From Geotrypetes seraphini (lineage: Eukaryota; Chordata; Amphibia; Gymnophiona; Dermophiidae): DNA of 64,000 bases. The stretch is taken from the NCBI RefSeq assembly GCF_902459505.1, contig NC_047101.1, positions 13,517,168 through 13,581,167 on the forward strand. The letters run 5' to 3'. The notes under the pieces were generated by a model. It was not told where the DNA came from. It did not search any database and saw only the letters and a program-made list of their open reading frames with translations. The translations under genes were made by a program, and so were the position numbers. Each line of letters begins with the position of its first letter. Position 1 is the stretch's first letter. Below are positions 22,950-35,003 of the stretch, piece after piece.

Positions 22950-24611
22950 CAGGGGTGAAAATCTTCAGTAAACAGGCCCCGGTCCACAGAAAAAGGTCTG
23001 GGTTGAGATCTTCAATAAGGATGTTTCAACAAAGGAAATACTCCTAGCTATGTCATGCTGGTCAATGAGTGGTATTAAAGGGCCTGATGTTAAAGGAGGA
23101 CATCGATGAAGACTCTCAGAAAGATGGTGGGAGTGTAGGTCTATCAACAGGGAAGAAGCACAGTTACTTTACCTGTAACAAGTGTTATCCAGGGAGAGCA
23201 GATAAATATTCTCACAGATGGGTGACATCATCCATGGAGCCCTAGTATGGACAGTGCAAAAGTGTACTGTCACTAACTTCTTTAAAAGTCTTGAGACCGC
23301 CCATACTGCATATGCGCCAGTGCCTTCCCACCCGACATCAGCTCAAGGGACCACCAGTTCAGTAAAAGAGCTAAGAAACCAACTAGTGGAAGTGGGAGAG
23401 TTATGAGACTATCTGCCTGCTGTCCCTAGATAACAGCTGTTACAGGTAAGTAACTGTGCTTTATCCCAGGACAAGCAGGCAGCATATTCTCACAGATGGG
23501 ACTCCACAGCTAATATGGAAGGGATGGAGGAAAGTTTGTATCTAAACTGAGAATAAATTTTGTAGAACTGCTTGGCTCAACCGACTAGCTCAGGGGTGGG
23601 CAACTCCGGTCCTCAAGGGCCAGAATCCAGTCGGATTTTCAGGATTTCCCCAACGAATATACATTGAAAGCAGTGCATGCAAATAGATATCATGCATATT
23701 CATTGGGGAAATCCTGAAAACTCGACAGGATTCTGACCCTCGAGGACCGGAGTTGCCCACCCCTGGAATGAGTCTCCAGACAGTAATAAGGTGTGAAAGT
23801 AAGTATGGAGGATAAGGTGGCAGTTGCCATTGCTCTAACCTTATGTACTGTGATATGACCTTCCAACAGTAGACCAGCCCAAGCACAGCAGAAGGAGATA
23901 CATACAGTCCACTAACCATGTAGAGATTGTTTTTTTGGTTACAGGGGCTCCCTGCTTGCTAGTATTGAAGGACAGGAATAGTTGAGTAAAAGATCTATGA
24001 GGCCAGGTCCGATCCAGATAGTAAGCCAAAGCTTGTTTACAGTCCAATGTATGGAGTGCAGTTTCACCAGGATGGGAATGCGGTCTTGGGAAGAAGACAG
24101 GTAAGAACTATAGACTGGTTGAGATGAAATTCCAAGACTACCCTTAGTAGGAATTTTGGATGAGTGTGAAGGACAACTCTATCATGATAGAACGTTGTAT
24201 AAGGTAGATCTGAGACAAGTGCTTGCAATTCACTAACTCGGCTTGCAAATGTGATGCAGATTAAGAAAACTACTTTCCAAGTGAGGAGCTTTAGCAACAA
24301 AGTTGCGAGTGGTACAAATAGAGGCTTCATCAAGGTGGATAGTACAAAATTGAAGTCTCAAGCTACTGGAGGTTGTTAAGAATGAAATAGGCCTTTCACG
24401 AACCTGGAAACGAATGGGTATGAAGTCAGAGGTTTATTATTCAATAATATATGAAAAGCACCGATAGCACCAAGATGCACTCTTACTGAAGTAGTCTTTA
24501 GAACAGAATTTGAGAGATGTAAAAGATAATCCAGAACAGATGACAGAGGATATGTATCCGTAGGTAATGTTTGTTGGTGACATCAGAGGGTTGTCCACTT
24601 GAATTGTTAAC
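22950..24611 (-). mobile_element. DIRS-like element fossil, left part
   Basis: Terminal motifs (GTTATCCAGGGAGAGCAG near 23,186; 'ttatcccaggacaagcaggc' near 23,460) are followed by minus-strand frames resembling a DIRS tyrosine recombinase. One is ALAYYLDRTWP...SFTQLFLSF with VTKKTIS at 24,047-23,841; another is VVFLICITFASRVSELQAL, with the conserved Arg-x-SEL, at 24,333-24,064. A hAT-type MITE sits at 23,591-23,765. A CR1 LINE interrupts it at 24,612 and its sequence resumes near 26,953. It is broken, with several interruptions. The part before 23,170 is less certain. Confidence 0.7.
23591..23765. mobile_element. hAT-type palindromic MITE
   Basis: Terminal inverted repeats CAGGGGTGGGCAACTCCGG and CCGGAGTTGCCCACCCCTG bound a palindromic interior ('tcaggatttccccaa'). 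It is the same family as 50,059-50,233. The flanking 8-mers (GACTAGCT and GAATGAGT) match only partly. Confidence 0.85.
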
Positions 24612-26952
24612 AGTGTTAAGAACATAAGAATAGCCTTTCTGGGGTCAGACAAATGGTCCATCAAGCCCAGTAGCCCATTCTCACGGTGGCCAATCTATGT
24701 CAATAGTACCTGGCCAAAAGCCAACGAGTAGCAACATTCCATGCTACAGATCCAAGGAAAGCAGTGGCTTCCCTCATGTCTCGCAATAATAGACTATGGA
24801 CTTTTCAGGAAATCATCCAAAACTTTCTTAAAACCAGCTATGCTATCCGCTCTTACCACAACCTCTGGCAATGCGTTCCAGAGCTTAACTATTTTCTGAG
24901 TGAAAAAATATTTCCTCCTGTTGATTTTAAAAGGTACTTTCCCGTAACTTCACTGAGTGTCTCCTAGTCTTTGTAATTTGTACCCGTTCTACTCCATTCA
25001 GGATTTTGTAGACTTCAATCATATCTCCCCTCAGCCGTCTCTTTTCCAAGTTGAAGAGCCCTTATTAGTCTTTCCTTATACAAGAGGAGTTCCATCCCCT
25101 TTATCATCTTAGTTGCTCTGAACCTTTTCTAGTGCTGCTATATCTCTGAGATAAGGAGACCAGAACTGAACACAATACTCCAAGTGAGGTCACACCAGGG
25201 AGCAATACAGAGGCATTATAACATTCTTAGTCTTTTTAATAATTCCTAGCATCTTATTTGCTTTTTTGGAAGCCGCTGCTGTCGCACATTGTGCAGAAGG
25301 TTTCATCGTATTGTCTACAATGACACTAACCCCAAGGTGTCCCTAGCATCCGGTAACTGTGATTGGGATTATTCTTCCGAATGTGTATCACTTTGCAATT
25401 GTCTACATCAAATTTCATCTGCCACTTGGATGCCCAATCTTCCAATTTCCTAAAGTCTGCGTGCAATTTTTCACAATCTGTATGCGTTTTAACAACTTTT
25501 GAAACAGTTTAGTGTCATTTGCAAATTTAATCACCTCACTCATCAAGTTTCAAGTTTATTAAAAGATTTTTTAAACCGCTTAATCAGATTTCTAAGCGGT
25601 ATACAATATAAAATTTACATAAAAACATATTAAAACTGGGGATACTGGATAAAATCTAAGCGACATAATAAAGCACTGATAAGACGTATAGACCTACTTC
25701 AAACAAAAGGGAAAAGGGGAAGAACTACAATTTCGAGATCATTTATAAAATAACCTAAATAGCACCAGTCCCAGTACAGATCCCTGCGGCACTCCACTGT
25801 TTCCTGTCCTCCATTGAGAAAAATAACCATTTAACCCTACCCTCTATTTTCTATCCGATAACCAGTTCCTAATCCAGAACTGAACTTTGCCACCTATCCC
25901 ATGACTCTTTAATCTTCTCAGTAGCCTCTCATGAGGAAATTTGTCAAAAGCTTTCTGAAAATCTAGATACACTACATCAACCAGCTCACCTTCATCCACA
26001 TATTTATTCACACCTTCAAAGAAATCAAGCAAATTGGCTGAGCCCATGATAAATGTCTCATTAAATCATGTTTGTCTATGTGTTCCACAATTTAATTTTT
26101 TATAATTGTTTCCACCATTTTGCCCAGTACTGAAGTCAGGCTTACCGGTCTGTAATTTTCTGGATCTCCCCTGGAACCCTTTTAAAAAATCGGTGTAACA
26201 TTTGCCACCCTATAAACTTCAGGTACTATAGATGATTTTAGTGACAGGTTATAGATCACTAAGAGCAGGTCAATAATTTCATGTTTGAGTTATTTTAGTA
26301 CCCTTGGATGTATATCATCTGGTTTAGGTGATTTATCACTTTTTAACTTGTCAATTTGGCTTCGTACATCTTCCAGATTCTCCGAGATTTCTATCAGTTG
26401 CTCCACATTATCATCATTGAAAACCATTTCCGGTTCAGGTAGATCTCTTGCATCTTCTTCTGTAAAGACCGAAGTACAGAATTAATTCAGTCTCTCCGCT
26501 ATGGCCTTATCCTCCCTGAGCGCCCCTTTTGCTCCTTGATCATCCAACGATCCCACAGGTTTTCTGCTTCTGATGTATCTAAAAAAATTATGAGTTTTTG
26601 TCTCTTTGGAAAGTTTCTCTTCATATTCTTTCTTAGCTTTCTTTATCAATGCTTTGCATATGACTTGCCAGTGCTTTTGTCTTTTCTTCATTCAGACCCT
26701 TTATCCATTCTTTAAAGTATGGTTTTTTTTGGCTCTAATAACCTCTTTCACTTCACCTTTTAACCATGCCGGCTCTCGTTTCCTCTTCTTTCCACCTTTG
26801 CTAATACGTGGAATACATCTGATCTGGGCTTCCACAATGGTATTTTTAAATAACATCCACATCTGGTTTACAGTCCTAACCTTTGCAAGTGATCCTTTTA
26901 GCTTCTTTTTAATCATTTTCCTCATTTTATCATCTATTATGACTGATACTTG
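24612..26952 (-). mobile_element. CR1 LINE, 5'-truncated, inserted in the DIRS-like element
   Basis: The 3' end is at 24,612 (plus strand TTAAGAACATAAGAATAGCC). The RT is at 26,047-25,844 (VVYLDFQKAFDKFPHERLL, WLSDRK), and the endonuclease-RT linker is at 26,925-26,482 (EPAWLKGEVKEVIRAK; LSKETKTHNFFRYIRSRK). Frames are interrupted several times. A later LINE/SINE tail is inserted at about 25,544-25,733. Confidence 0.85.
25544..25733 (-). mobile_element. L2/SINE 3' tail inserted in CR1
   Basis: The plus strand CAAGTTTCAAGTTTATTAAA and 'aaaccgcttaatcagattt' is the reverse complement of the 3' tail shared by the LINE at 61.15-61.52 kb and the SINE at 34.66-34.90 kb. CR1 sequence resumes on the right with 'gatcatttataaaat'. 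Confidence 0.65.
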
Positions 26953-27165
26953 AGCAGAGATACTGAATTCATCTATTTGTTGGGAGAGATGTACCAGGCT
27001 GTGAGAGGTAAGGAACGTAGATTGGAATCGTAAAGGGATCCTTCATTCTGAGGAAGCAGAGTTGGAAAAATCCATAGTTTAAATGGGTTCCCTGAGTTGA
27101 AGAAGAAAGGAAAACCAGGGTTGCCTCTGCTTTGGGGCAGAGCCATATATGCTGGCTTTTAAAGG
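26953..27165 (-). mobile_element. DIRS-like element fossil, right part
   Basis: The sequence after the CR1 ('agatgtaccaggctgtgaga', 'gggatccttcattctgagg') matches, at a diverged level, 16.86-17.0 kb in the other DIRS-like copy. It is therefore the continuation of the element interrupted at 24,612. Confidence 0.5.
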
Positions 27166-27227
27166 CCAGTGTCTCTTGAAAACACATTGTTGGTATCTGG
27201 AGATATTGGATCTTCTTCCCCTAAAGC

Positions 27228-27498
27228 ACATGTGTCAAACACAAGGCCTGTGGGCCAAATCCGGTCCGCCTGGCCATTTTATGTGGCCCACGGTGACTGT
27301 GCGCCTGACACTACCACCTCCCCACCGTTGAAATTTAAAATCTTTGAGCAGCCAACCCACAGCCAGCCTACCACCGTCGGCCTGTCCCACAAGTGTTCTT
27401 TCTGCAGCATCCTGCCTATGCAGGAAGAGGAAGTGCTGCAGAAAGAACACTTCTGGGGCAGGCTGATGGCAGGAGGCTGGCTTCGCGTCAGCTGCCTG
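27228..27498 (+). mobile_element. hAT-like element, left end
   Basis: The sequence GTGTCAAACACAAGGCCTGT and 'gggccaaatccggtccgcc' is the widespread vertebrate hAT end of the type 'tgtcaaac..aaggcccgcgggcca'. An L1 is inserted at 27,508, and the purine-rich block from 28.05 kb may be its interior. The right end was not found. Confidence 0.55.
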
Positions 27499-27507
27499 AA
27501 GATTTTA

Positions 27508-28036
27508 TTTTATTTTTTTAAAATTCTTTATTCATTTTTAATCTTTCAACAAGTGTACAATAAGAGTGATACATAGATTTACAAACAACACTTGATAAAT
27601 CTATCAAGATAATAACAAATGTATATATATCTAAACCCTTCTCCCCCCCTCCCTTTCCATACTATTCTTCTTAATTGAATCAATCTTTTTCATATTTTCT
27701 TTTACCTATTTCTTCATTTATACAATCCCTCCCCTTTCCCCTCCATTCATAAGTTATATTAAGAAAATGGTGTTTATTCATTACAAAACAATGTCAATGG
27801 CTCCCATATTTTATTAAACCTTTTATAATTTCCATTTTGTATTGCTACTGAACGTTCCATTTTGTATAGATGACAAAGTGAATTCCACCAGAAATTAAAG
27901 TTAAGTCTGCTGTGATCTTTCCAATTGTTAGTAATATAATGCATGGCAACTCCTGTCATAATCAATAAAAGTTTGTTATTACTTGCCGATATCTGACTCT
28001 TTTTTCTCATAGACATGCCAAATATCACAGTATCAT
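27508..28036 (-). mobile_element. L1 3' end with ORF2 C-terminal frame
   Basis: A minus frame at 28,028-27,774 (NNKLLLIMTGVAMHYITNNW, FWWNSLCHLYKMER) matches the L1 at 8.6-8.85 kb. It is flanked by a 9-bp repeat, AAGATTTTA, at 27,499-27,507 and 28,037-28,045, a likely target duplication. Confidence 0.8.
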
Positions 28037-28045
28037 AAGATTTTA

Positions 28046-28930
28046 AATTTCAGCGGCAGGGAGGTGGTAGGTGGGTGAGTCGGAAACTGGGGACAGGTCG
28101 TTTTGTAGGATCCAGCTGAGAGGGGAGGGCTGGGGTTTGGAATTAGGGAAAGACATGCTGCATGGGCTGTGGAGGGTTGGGAAAGCAAGAAGGACAGATG
28201 CTGCACGTGTATGAGGGGGTTGGGAAGGACGGAGGCTGCACGGGCTACGGATTAGGAAGGGAGGGAAAGAGATGCTGCCGGTGGGTGAGGGAAGAGAAAA
28301 AGAAAATTCTTGGACAAGGGTGTATGGAGTGGGAGGGAATGAGATGGAATACATCATGGGGAAAAGCAGAAAGAGGGAGAATTTGGGGACATTTTAGTGG
28401 TGGAGAGGGATGGAGGGAGAAATGTTACACTGGGAGGGAGGAGAGATGACTCAAAGAAAGAAGAGATGCCTGATTCTGGAGAAGGGTGACAGAAGAAGGG
28501 AAGAGAAAGATGTCAGACCACTGGAATAGGAAGGATAGAGATGCCAGACCAGGGAATGGAATGGAAGGAGAGATGGCAAACTGCAGGAAGGAGAGGAGAG
28601 AGATGCTATATCACAGAAAGAAGAGAGAGATGTTAGACCACAGAAAAAGGGAGGGAAGAAGAGAGATGCCAGACCATGGGGAGAGGAGAGATATTCCAGG
28701 CTATGGGAAGGAGAGGAGAAAGATGCCAGACCATATGAGGGGGAGAAGGGGAAGACAGATGTCTGACCATGGGAGAGGGATGAGATGGTGCACACGGATG
28801 GAAGGGAGACAGAGGGAGGAGATGGTGCACAGCAATAGATTTGGCAGGGAACAGATAAGAAGAAATGCTTCTTATGGATAGATGGGAATAGGGGTGAAGA
28901 AAGAGGGAGGATCCAGGGTTTGGGGGGAGG
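28046..28930. repeat. Purine-rich minisatellite
   Basis: Imperfect repeats of the type 'gagagatgccagaccatggg' recur from about 28,440 to 28,880, after a looser GA-rich region. Long open frames on both strands (minus 29,062-28,451; plus 28,486-28,881) come from the repeat composition and not from a gene. Confidence 0.65.
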
Positions 28931-30019
28931 GCGGAGAATCACAATTCTGCTAGCCAGAGCTTTCAAAATCAACAGACTCAAATCAGGACCAATATGATCA
29001 CAAATTGCACAATAGCAATGCTGCTGGCTCCTAAACCACTGGCTCCCATAGCTATAAGGCATAAGGTTCTACCCCCCTCCTCCCCATTTCACCCAACAAT
29101 CTCAATGGCTAGCTTTTTCCTTTTATATTTTTGAATCCTTTATTCTCCCTTACAAAAGGCAAGGAGAGAGATAGATACCAGTCAAATATAGGTAAAACTT
29201 CTTATTTTTATTAATTTTTATTTTGCTGCATGAGACTGTGATCAGGGAGAGGACCACCCCACATGGACCACTACCAGCAGCCACAAAAAGTTAAAGCATG
29301 CACGAAAGGAAAGTACGGCAAGGAATGTAGTCTGAACCTTAGAAATGTTTACAGCTGAAAGACTTAGCCACTTGCACCGCAGGCCATTGACTGTATTCTA
29401 GAAAGACAGGCCTAAACCAGGGACCCACTGCACCAGACCAGATCTATCAGAGGTAGAGAACACTGGAGATTTCCAGTGCACTAGCCCTTATATTGGTGAT
29501 GTCACTGGAATAGTGTGGTATCTCTCTCTGAACTAGTCTAGCAGGATAATAAGGAAACATGAATTTTAAATTTATAATAATTAAATGCTTAGAAGACATA
29601 AAACTGTAATAATGACCTTAACACTGGATCATTTATCTGACCAGACATATAAATTGCATACCTCAAGCATATTAAAAAATGATTTCATACAAGTAAAACT
29701 TACCTCTGTTTATTGGAAAACCTACGTTTAAAAACGTTTAAAAGAGTTTTCTGCGCCAGTTACCCTCAATGAGCAAGTATTCTTTTCTCATTTATGGTTG
29801 TTTGAGATTATGGCAGAAGATCAGCCTATAGTTCCTCATTGAAGAAATACAGAACCCGATCAGTAGTTCAGCAGTTAATCTAAAAAAAACAAAGACATTA
29901 AGCAACAGATTCAGAGTGAAATCAAAGAAATGTATACAATGTTCATTATTCAGACGGAAGAAGTGGAAAGAGATTTAATATTTCAGAATATATCTAAACA
30001 AGGGGACGTTAAGGGAACT
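28931..30019. other. FAM13B intron 1, nothing recognised
   Basis: No gene-like segment was read. 29.35-29.57 kb has the look of a retroelement terminal repeat but could not be assigned. Confidence 0.3.
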
Positions 30020-30385
30020 TTAAAACAATCCAAGAACATAAAACATTTGAAATCAAATTGATAAGGTATTTTGACACCTATCGGACAGGATTTAACAGAG
30101 ATCTGGGCTCTATTTCCCACTATAAAGACATTTAAAACTGCTCTGCCACCTTTCTGTCTCCTGCCCATCCCTCCCTCTTCCTATCCCCAAAATGCTTTCA
30201 TGTTTTCCTTATATATACTGATATTTTTCAACATTTGCTTTTTTTCTGAAGAAGGGTTACCTTCGAAAGCTCATCATAAAATGCAATGAGTTAATCCAAT
30301 AAAAAAGGCTTTCCTTTATTTTTTGCTTTATTTCTTTATACTACCTTGGAAATTGGACTAACACGGCCACCACACCATTTTACTT
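30020..30385 (+). mobile_element. Penelope-like element 3' UTR
   Basis: It contains 'ctgaagaagggttaccttcg', 'aaagctcatcataaaatgc', 'ccaataaaaaaggctttcc' and closes 'ggactaacacggccaccaca'. This is the conserved 3' end of Penelope-like elements as I know it from vertebrates. Confidence 0.65.
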
Positions 30386-30539
30386 TATATATAAATATAT
30401 CAACACTTTAATTTTAATATTAAATTTGTCTGGGCAAATCCAAAATTTTGGAGGGGGGGGAATTTGGTTTGAAAATTGTGATATATTTTTACTTATCAAT
30501 TGTAAGCTGCTTTTATGTAATTTGAAAGGAAGCATCATA

Positions 30540-31735
30540 CAGGGTGTCCACAAAGTCTCTTTACAATTTCAAAAAAACTACTAAAAAGGCAACTGATGAG
30601 ATATGTTAATCAAATTTGTCCTATGTACTCGGTTATCAAAGTTTGTAATCACATTGCTTTTGGGTATTTCCGGTACACTGTTGATGAAAGAGAGGCTGTT
30701 GGCTACTCCTCAAGAAAAGGTGCAATGTGTATCGTGGTTTATTGAAACAAAATCGGTTACGCAGACTACAGGACTAAGTATGGAAAACATCCACTGACGG
30801 GTCCGAAATTCGTGCATGGCACAAGAAATTTATGGAGACAGGGACAGTATTGGATAAAAAAGAAGTGGATGACAAAGACTATCGGAGGAAAACATCACTC
30901 GTTTTAAGACAATCCTTTGCTTGTTCTCCTTCAAAATCCATCCATATAGAGGTATATTAAATGAGGCAAAACAAACTTCAATATCTACTCCTCATCCGCT
31001 ATAATAACACCCTTAGAGCGCATGCACAGTTGAAACTCCATGCGGCCGTGCTTCGTGATCCATGTTACCATATGCGCAGCGCAGTAGGAGCCTGCAGCGG
31101 TTTCTCCTTCAGCCTCTGTCCTCATGCGCATATGCGACAATGGCTTCCCCCCTCCCACACCCCAGCCAGCCTGCGCCTCGACGAACAGAAAATGTCCAGG
31201 CCTCTAGGGGTCAAGGCACTGCTGCCAGAAACACACACAGGAAGAGGAGCCAGAAGTAAAAGGGAGGAGAGCTGCGATCGGACATCTTGCCTGAGAGAGA
31301 CAGAAAGCCCCGAGGCTTCCCGGACTAGCGGATGCTGGACAGGGAGCAGGGAAGGGAGAAGGGGTATTACTGGACAGGGGGGGGAGATAAAAATACAGGA
31401 GAAGGGCTACTGCTGGATAGGGGGAGCAGGGAAGGGGTGCTGCTGGACAGGGGGGAGAGACAGACAGACAGAAAGGAAGATAGCAAGCAGGGAGAGAGAC
31501 AGAAAGAAAGACAGACAGACAGGGGGCCAGAGAGAGAGAGAAAGACAGACAGACATACAAAAAGAAACAGAAAGAAAGAAATGCTTAAGTCTACACATCT
31601 ATTCTAGCACCCATTAATGTAACGGGCTAAAAAACTAGTTTTATAATCATTTCCACAGATTTGTCTATTCATTTGTTTTTTAAAATAAAATCTTGAAATT
31701 GTAAAGAGACTTTGTGGACACCCTGTACATTATAT
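30540..31735 (+). mobile_element. Tc1/mariner-type transposon, internally deleted
   Basis: The ends are perfect inverted repeats of about 33 bp beginning CAGGGTGTCCACAAAGTCTC, flanked by TA at 30,538-30,539 and 31,736-31,737. A plus frame from about 30,690 reads ATPQEKVQCVSWFIETKSVT, then after a one-frame change resembles GKHPLTGP and METGTVLDKK. This is a helix-turn-helix N-terminal domain of the kind that precedes mariner-type transposases. No catalytic DDE/D domain remains. About 650 bp of the interior is a Helitron-like insert. The identical ends suggest a young or recently spread non-autonomous copy. Confidence 0.85.
30989..31638 (+). mobile_element. Helitron-like non-autonomous insert
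   Basis: It starts TCCTCATCCGCTATAATAAC. The 3' end has a short hairpin (CCCATTAATGTAACGGG) followed by CTAAAAAACTAG, the arrangement of a Helitron terminus. The interior has a GC-rich promoter-like part (31,020-31,200) and a GA/GACA-rich tract (31,330-31,600). Frames here are composition artefacts. No target duplication is expected for Helitrons. Confidence 0.5.
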
Positions 31736-31737
31736 TT

Positions 31738-31896
31738 ACCCCCCCCCCTTTTACACAACAGCACAAGAGGTTTTTAGCTCTGCACTGTTCCGACAGTCAT
31801 AGACTCCTATAAGCATCTGAGCAACACAGAGCATTCAGTGTGCCAGCCAGCCCTAAAACCTCTTGCGCAGTTTTGTAAAAGGAGGTAGGGGGGTTA
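31738..31896. repeat. Foldback MITE
   Basis: The ends ACCCCCCCCCTTTTACACAA and the reverse complement of 'ttttgtaaaaggaggtaggg' pair with each other, with 'agaggtttttagctctgca' and 'cctaaaacctcttgcgcag' continuing the arms. Confidence 0.6.
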
Positions 31897-34139
31897 GCTT
31901 GGTATCTAAAGTAGATAAGCACTACACTTCCTTAAAAAAAAAAAAAAAAAAAAGTGTAAAGTGTAAAGATTTGATATACATACTACCTTTTTGTGAAAAA
32001 AATTAACTGTTCTCAGTCATCATCGTAATTATGTTAACATGACTAACATCCTTTTATAGTATCTATAGGAAAACATCAATAGTCAATTGAGTTAAAAGAC
32101 AATCCTGCTATCATAACATGACAGTTTAAGAATAGCCTCTGAAAACTTACAATGAATGTTGAACAGGAATTGAAGCTAGAATGATTAAAATGCTGAAAGG
32201 ATAATTTCAGTGCAAAACAGTCACACAGTAAGTCTATTATTTGGTGTTACAGATACAGCGCAGAATCCATTCTTGATCAGACACACTGCTTCTAACGATG
32301 CTCGTTTGAGCACTGGATGAAAGCAAAAGAAGTACTAAAAAAGTAAACATTAAAGATGTTTTGAGCCAAGACCTTGCTTTTTACAGCATGGCAGCAATTT
32401 TTGGACCCGACATGCTGCTCTAAAGGCAACACTAGTCTGCTTTTCCTTCCAGAGAACCATCTTTGATCGGAGACCGTGCTTTTACAGCAAGGGAACCATG
32501 GTAAGATCCTTGTGCACAATGAGTTTTATACAGTACTGTATAAACACCTATTCCTGTTTGTTTACATTTACAGCACTTTCTTTATTCTTACTCTCATTCT
32601 TGGATCTGCTCTGCCTGTGAACTTGGAATGTGGAGAGTTTCCAGTTTCAGTTCTGCTGTCTTGATGTTTGCTTCATACTGTTATTGACTGGAGAAATATG
32701 GCTCCACTCATGCTTAGTACAATTGTTATTCACATTGCATGCCGTAAAAGACAACTCAAGATAGGCTGAGTATGCAATAGATATTGTAAATATGATACTC
32801 TTGATCGGTTCTGTATTTTTTTACACTACCTTTGTACAATTTCTGTTTTGTATAGTATTGTGAAATACTCTACATTATACTGCTCTGTGTTTGTGTTCAG
32901 ACTGCCTACTATAGAAGAAGCAGAGTCACGCCCTAAACTATTTTTCATTTTTGTTGCCGATTAGTGCTAATAAACAATATTTTAAATAGATACCCCATGC
33001 CTGCTCTTTAAGCATTAAATATGTTTTCCATGCATTTAAGGGGTTACCATAGCTGTATTATCCAACAGGTCTGTCCCATTTACATCAGATAATCGAGACT
33101 GTTAATATATGTCCGCCCTTTTTAAATCCTTACTTTAATTCTACCCATGCAAGCAGACTGAAAAAAAATAAAATACAGTATGGTACAATCTAGTATCAAC
33201 AAAAAAGGAAGAAAAGAAGGTACCAAGCATCGGAGGAGTAAAACAAGAACAAAAAAGAGGCACAGCAGAAGTCTGAACCAACTATTACATGTACTTTTAT
33301 TAGCAATTTTTCAAAAGTCCAAAAGCAAGTCCTTGATATGTAAAATGGATTTGGTCTCGACTAGGATCCAAGTTTCAGCAACATCACCTTCCTCAGGGGA
33401 CAATAAAGGACTTACACTTTTTTGGAAAATAAACGCTGAGGCGCATCGGCATCTCTGCTTGAGGAAGAAGCACCATTAGGAATATTTTATATACTTTCTT
33501 GTCAAAAGTTTGCACATCATAAAAATTTAGAAGTACTGTACTTTATTACATTGTAAGATTATTTTCTGTTTTTATTAAATTGCAAATTAGTGTGATTGCC
33601 ATTACATTTAAGTAAACAATATATATATACACACAACTTCATTTAAGGGGGCCTTTTACTCACCAACAGTAGAATCTGCAACTATCACTATCTACCACAG
33701 GATTTTACCACACAGTAGCTACAAATTTAATGCAGCGCAGCAACTTGGGGGGGTGTTGAATCTGAAGCTACTGCACACAGCATCTCCTATTAAGGAAGTG
33801 GTAAAGGGCCCCATTGTGGCCTGGGGACCACTTTACTACGCTGTAATAAGTGCTAGCATGTGCTTACCTCAACATGAAATGGCTTGCTTACCACAGGATG
33901 CATTCCAAATCAGCATGACATTAAAATATTTTAGAATTTTTGTTGGAGTGGATATTCCTGCACTGCTCAGCACAGTTACATTACTGTCATAAGCACCAAC
34001 ACCATTAGTGCTTAAAATAAAAATTGGACTATCAAGCCATTTCACTGCTGCATGAAAAACCTATAAAAGAGGGTGTGCCAAGGCCACTTTTTACCAGTTT
34101 AATAAATAGGACCCAAAGATTTGCAACCCACTAACCACC
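31897..34139. other. FAM13B intron 1, mostly unassigned
   Basis: No coding sequence was recognised. An exon-like 48-bp segment on the plus strand (32,453-32,500) has a good acceptor (TTTTCCTTCCAG) and donor (ATG|GTAAGA), but nothing around it supports a gene. 33.25-33.48 kb resembles interspersed repeat sequence ('catcaccttcctcagggga'). Confidence 0.35.
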
Positions 34140-34410
34140 AAGGCCATGATTTTTCAAGGCGCATATCGGCACCTAAAACCACCGTAGGCATGAGTGATGC
34201 CAGAAGTGGCATTAGGCACCATAAAGCGCCTACGTAGGTGCAATTCACGTCAAAGGTAGAAGCCAGAAATGTAGGCCTTGAAAACCTAGGCCTACATTTT
34301 CACCACCTACCTTTACTAGAAATGCAATTCTCTAAATGGCGCCATCACGTGGCTGACATGCAATTGGTGGCCGCCAGCAATGGTGCCGTTTAGAGAATCC
34401 AAGCCCAAAT
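34140..34410. repeat. Foldback repeat
   Basis: It contains inverted blocks such as 'attctctaaatggcgcc' near 34,327 against 'ggtgccgtttagagaat' near 34,382, and 'gtaggccttgaaaac' next to its inverse. No target duplication was identified. Confidence 0.45.
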
Positions 34411-34512
34411 GCCTTCCAAACCCCCAGCACAAAATGCATGATTCACTTTGCAAAAATACCACACAGTACCTAACATGGTTGTGTGATAAGTTACCACACT
34501 GCAACTGTGCAT

Positions 34513-34993
34513 TAGAGAATGATGTGGGGACAAATTTTTCCTGTCCCTGCAGAAACTCGATTTCCCATCCCGGCAAGTTCTTTTCCTGTCCCTGCCCCAT
34601 TCCTGAAAGCTCTGTCCTCATCTGCACAAGCCTCAAACACTTTAAAATCATAAGTGTGGTTAAGGCAGAGTGTGTGGTGCAGTGGTTGGATCTACAGCCT
34701 CAGCACCCTGGGATTGTGGGTTCAAACCCCACGATGCTCCTTGTGACCCTGGGCAAGTCACTCAGTCCTCCATAGCCCCAGGTACGTTAGATAGATTGTG
34801 AGCCTACCAGGACAGATAAGGAAAATACTTGAGTACCTGTTTATAAAACCGCTTAATCTGCATAAGCGGTATATAAAAACCTAATAAACTTGAAACTTAC
34901 ATGAATGGGACAGGGACAAAACTCAAGAGGATGGGACGGGGAAAATGAGTTCTTGTGGGAATAGGGAAAAATTTGTCCCCGTGTCATTCTCTA
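34513..34993. mobile_element. hAT MITE with perfect 8-bp target duplication
   Basis: The ends TAGAGAATGATGTGGGGACA and the reverse complement of 'ttgtccccgtgtcattctct' pair. It is flanked by CTGTGCAT at 34,505-34,512 and again at 34,994-35,001. An 8-bp duplication is diagnostic of the hAT superfamily. A SINE is inserted inside. A related right half lies at 51.92-52.0 kb. Confidence 0.9.
34664..34898 (+). mobile_element. tRNA-headed CORE-like SINE inside the hAT MITE
   Basis: It has a tRNA-like head (GTGCAGTGGTTGGATCTA; B box GGGTTCAAACCCC), a core 'gtgaccctgggcaagtcact', 'agattgtgagcctacc', and a tail 'aaaccgcttaatctgcataa' to 'taataaacttgaaactt'. The tail is shared with the L2-clade LINE at 61,150-61,522. 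Confidence 0.85.
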
Positions 34994-35003
34994 CTGTGCA
35001 TTA

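Noticed and set aside
28451-29062. 203-codon minus and 131-codon plus open frames
   Set aside because: Both lie in a GA-rich minisatellite and have low-complexity composition.
30961-31617. 218-codon open frame
   Set aside because: It runs through the Helitron-like insert and its GA/GACA-rich tract, with compositional bias only.
32453-32500. Plus-strand exon-like segment with good acceptor and donor
   Set aside because: 48 bp, no frame or neighbouring exon to support it; splice-like words occur by chance.
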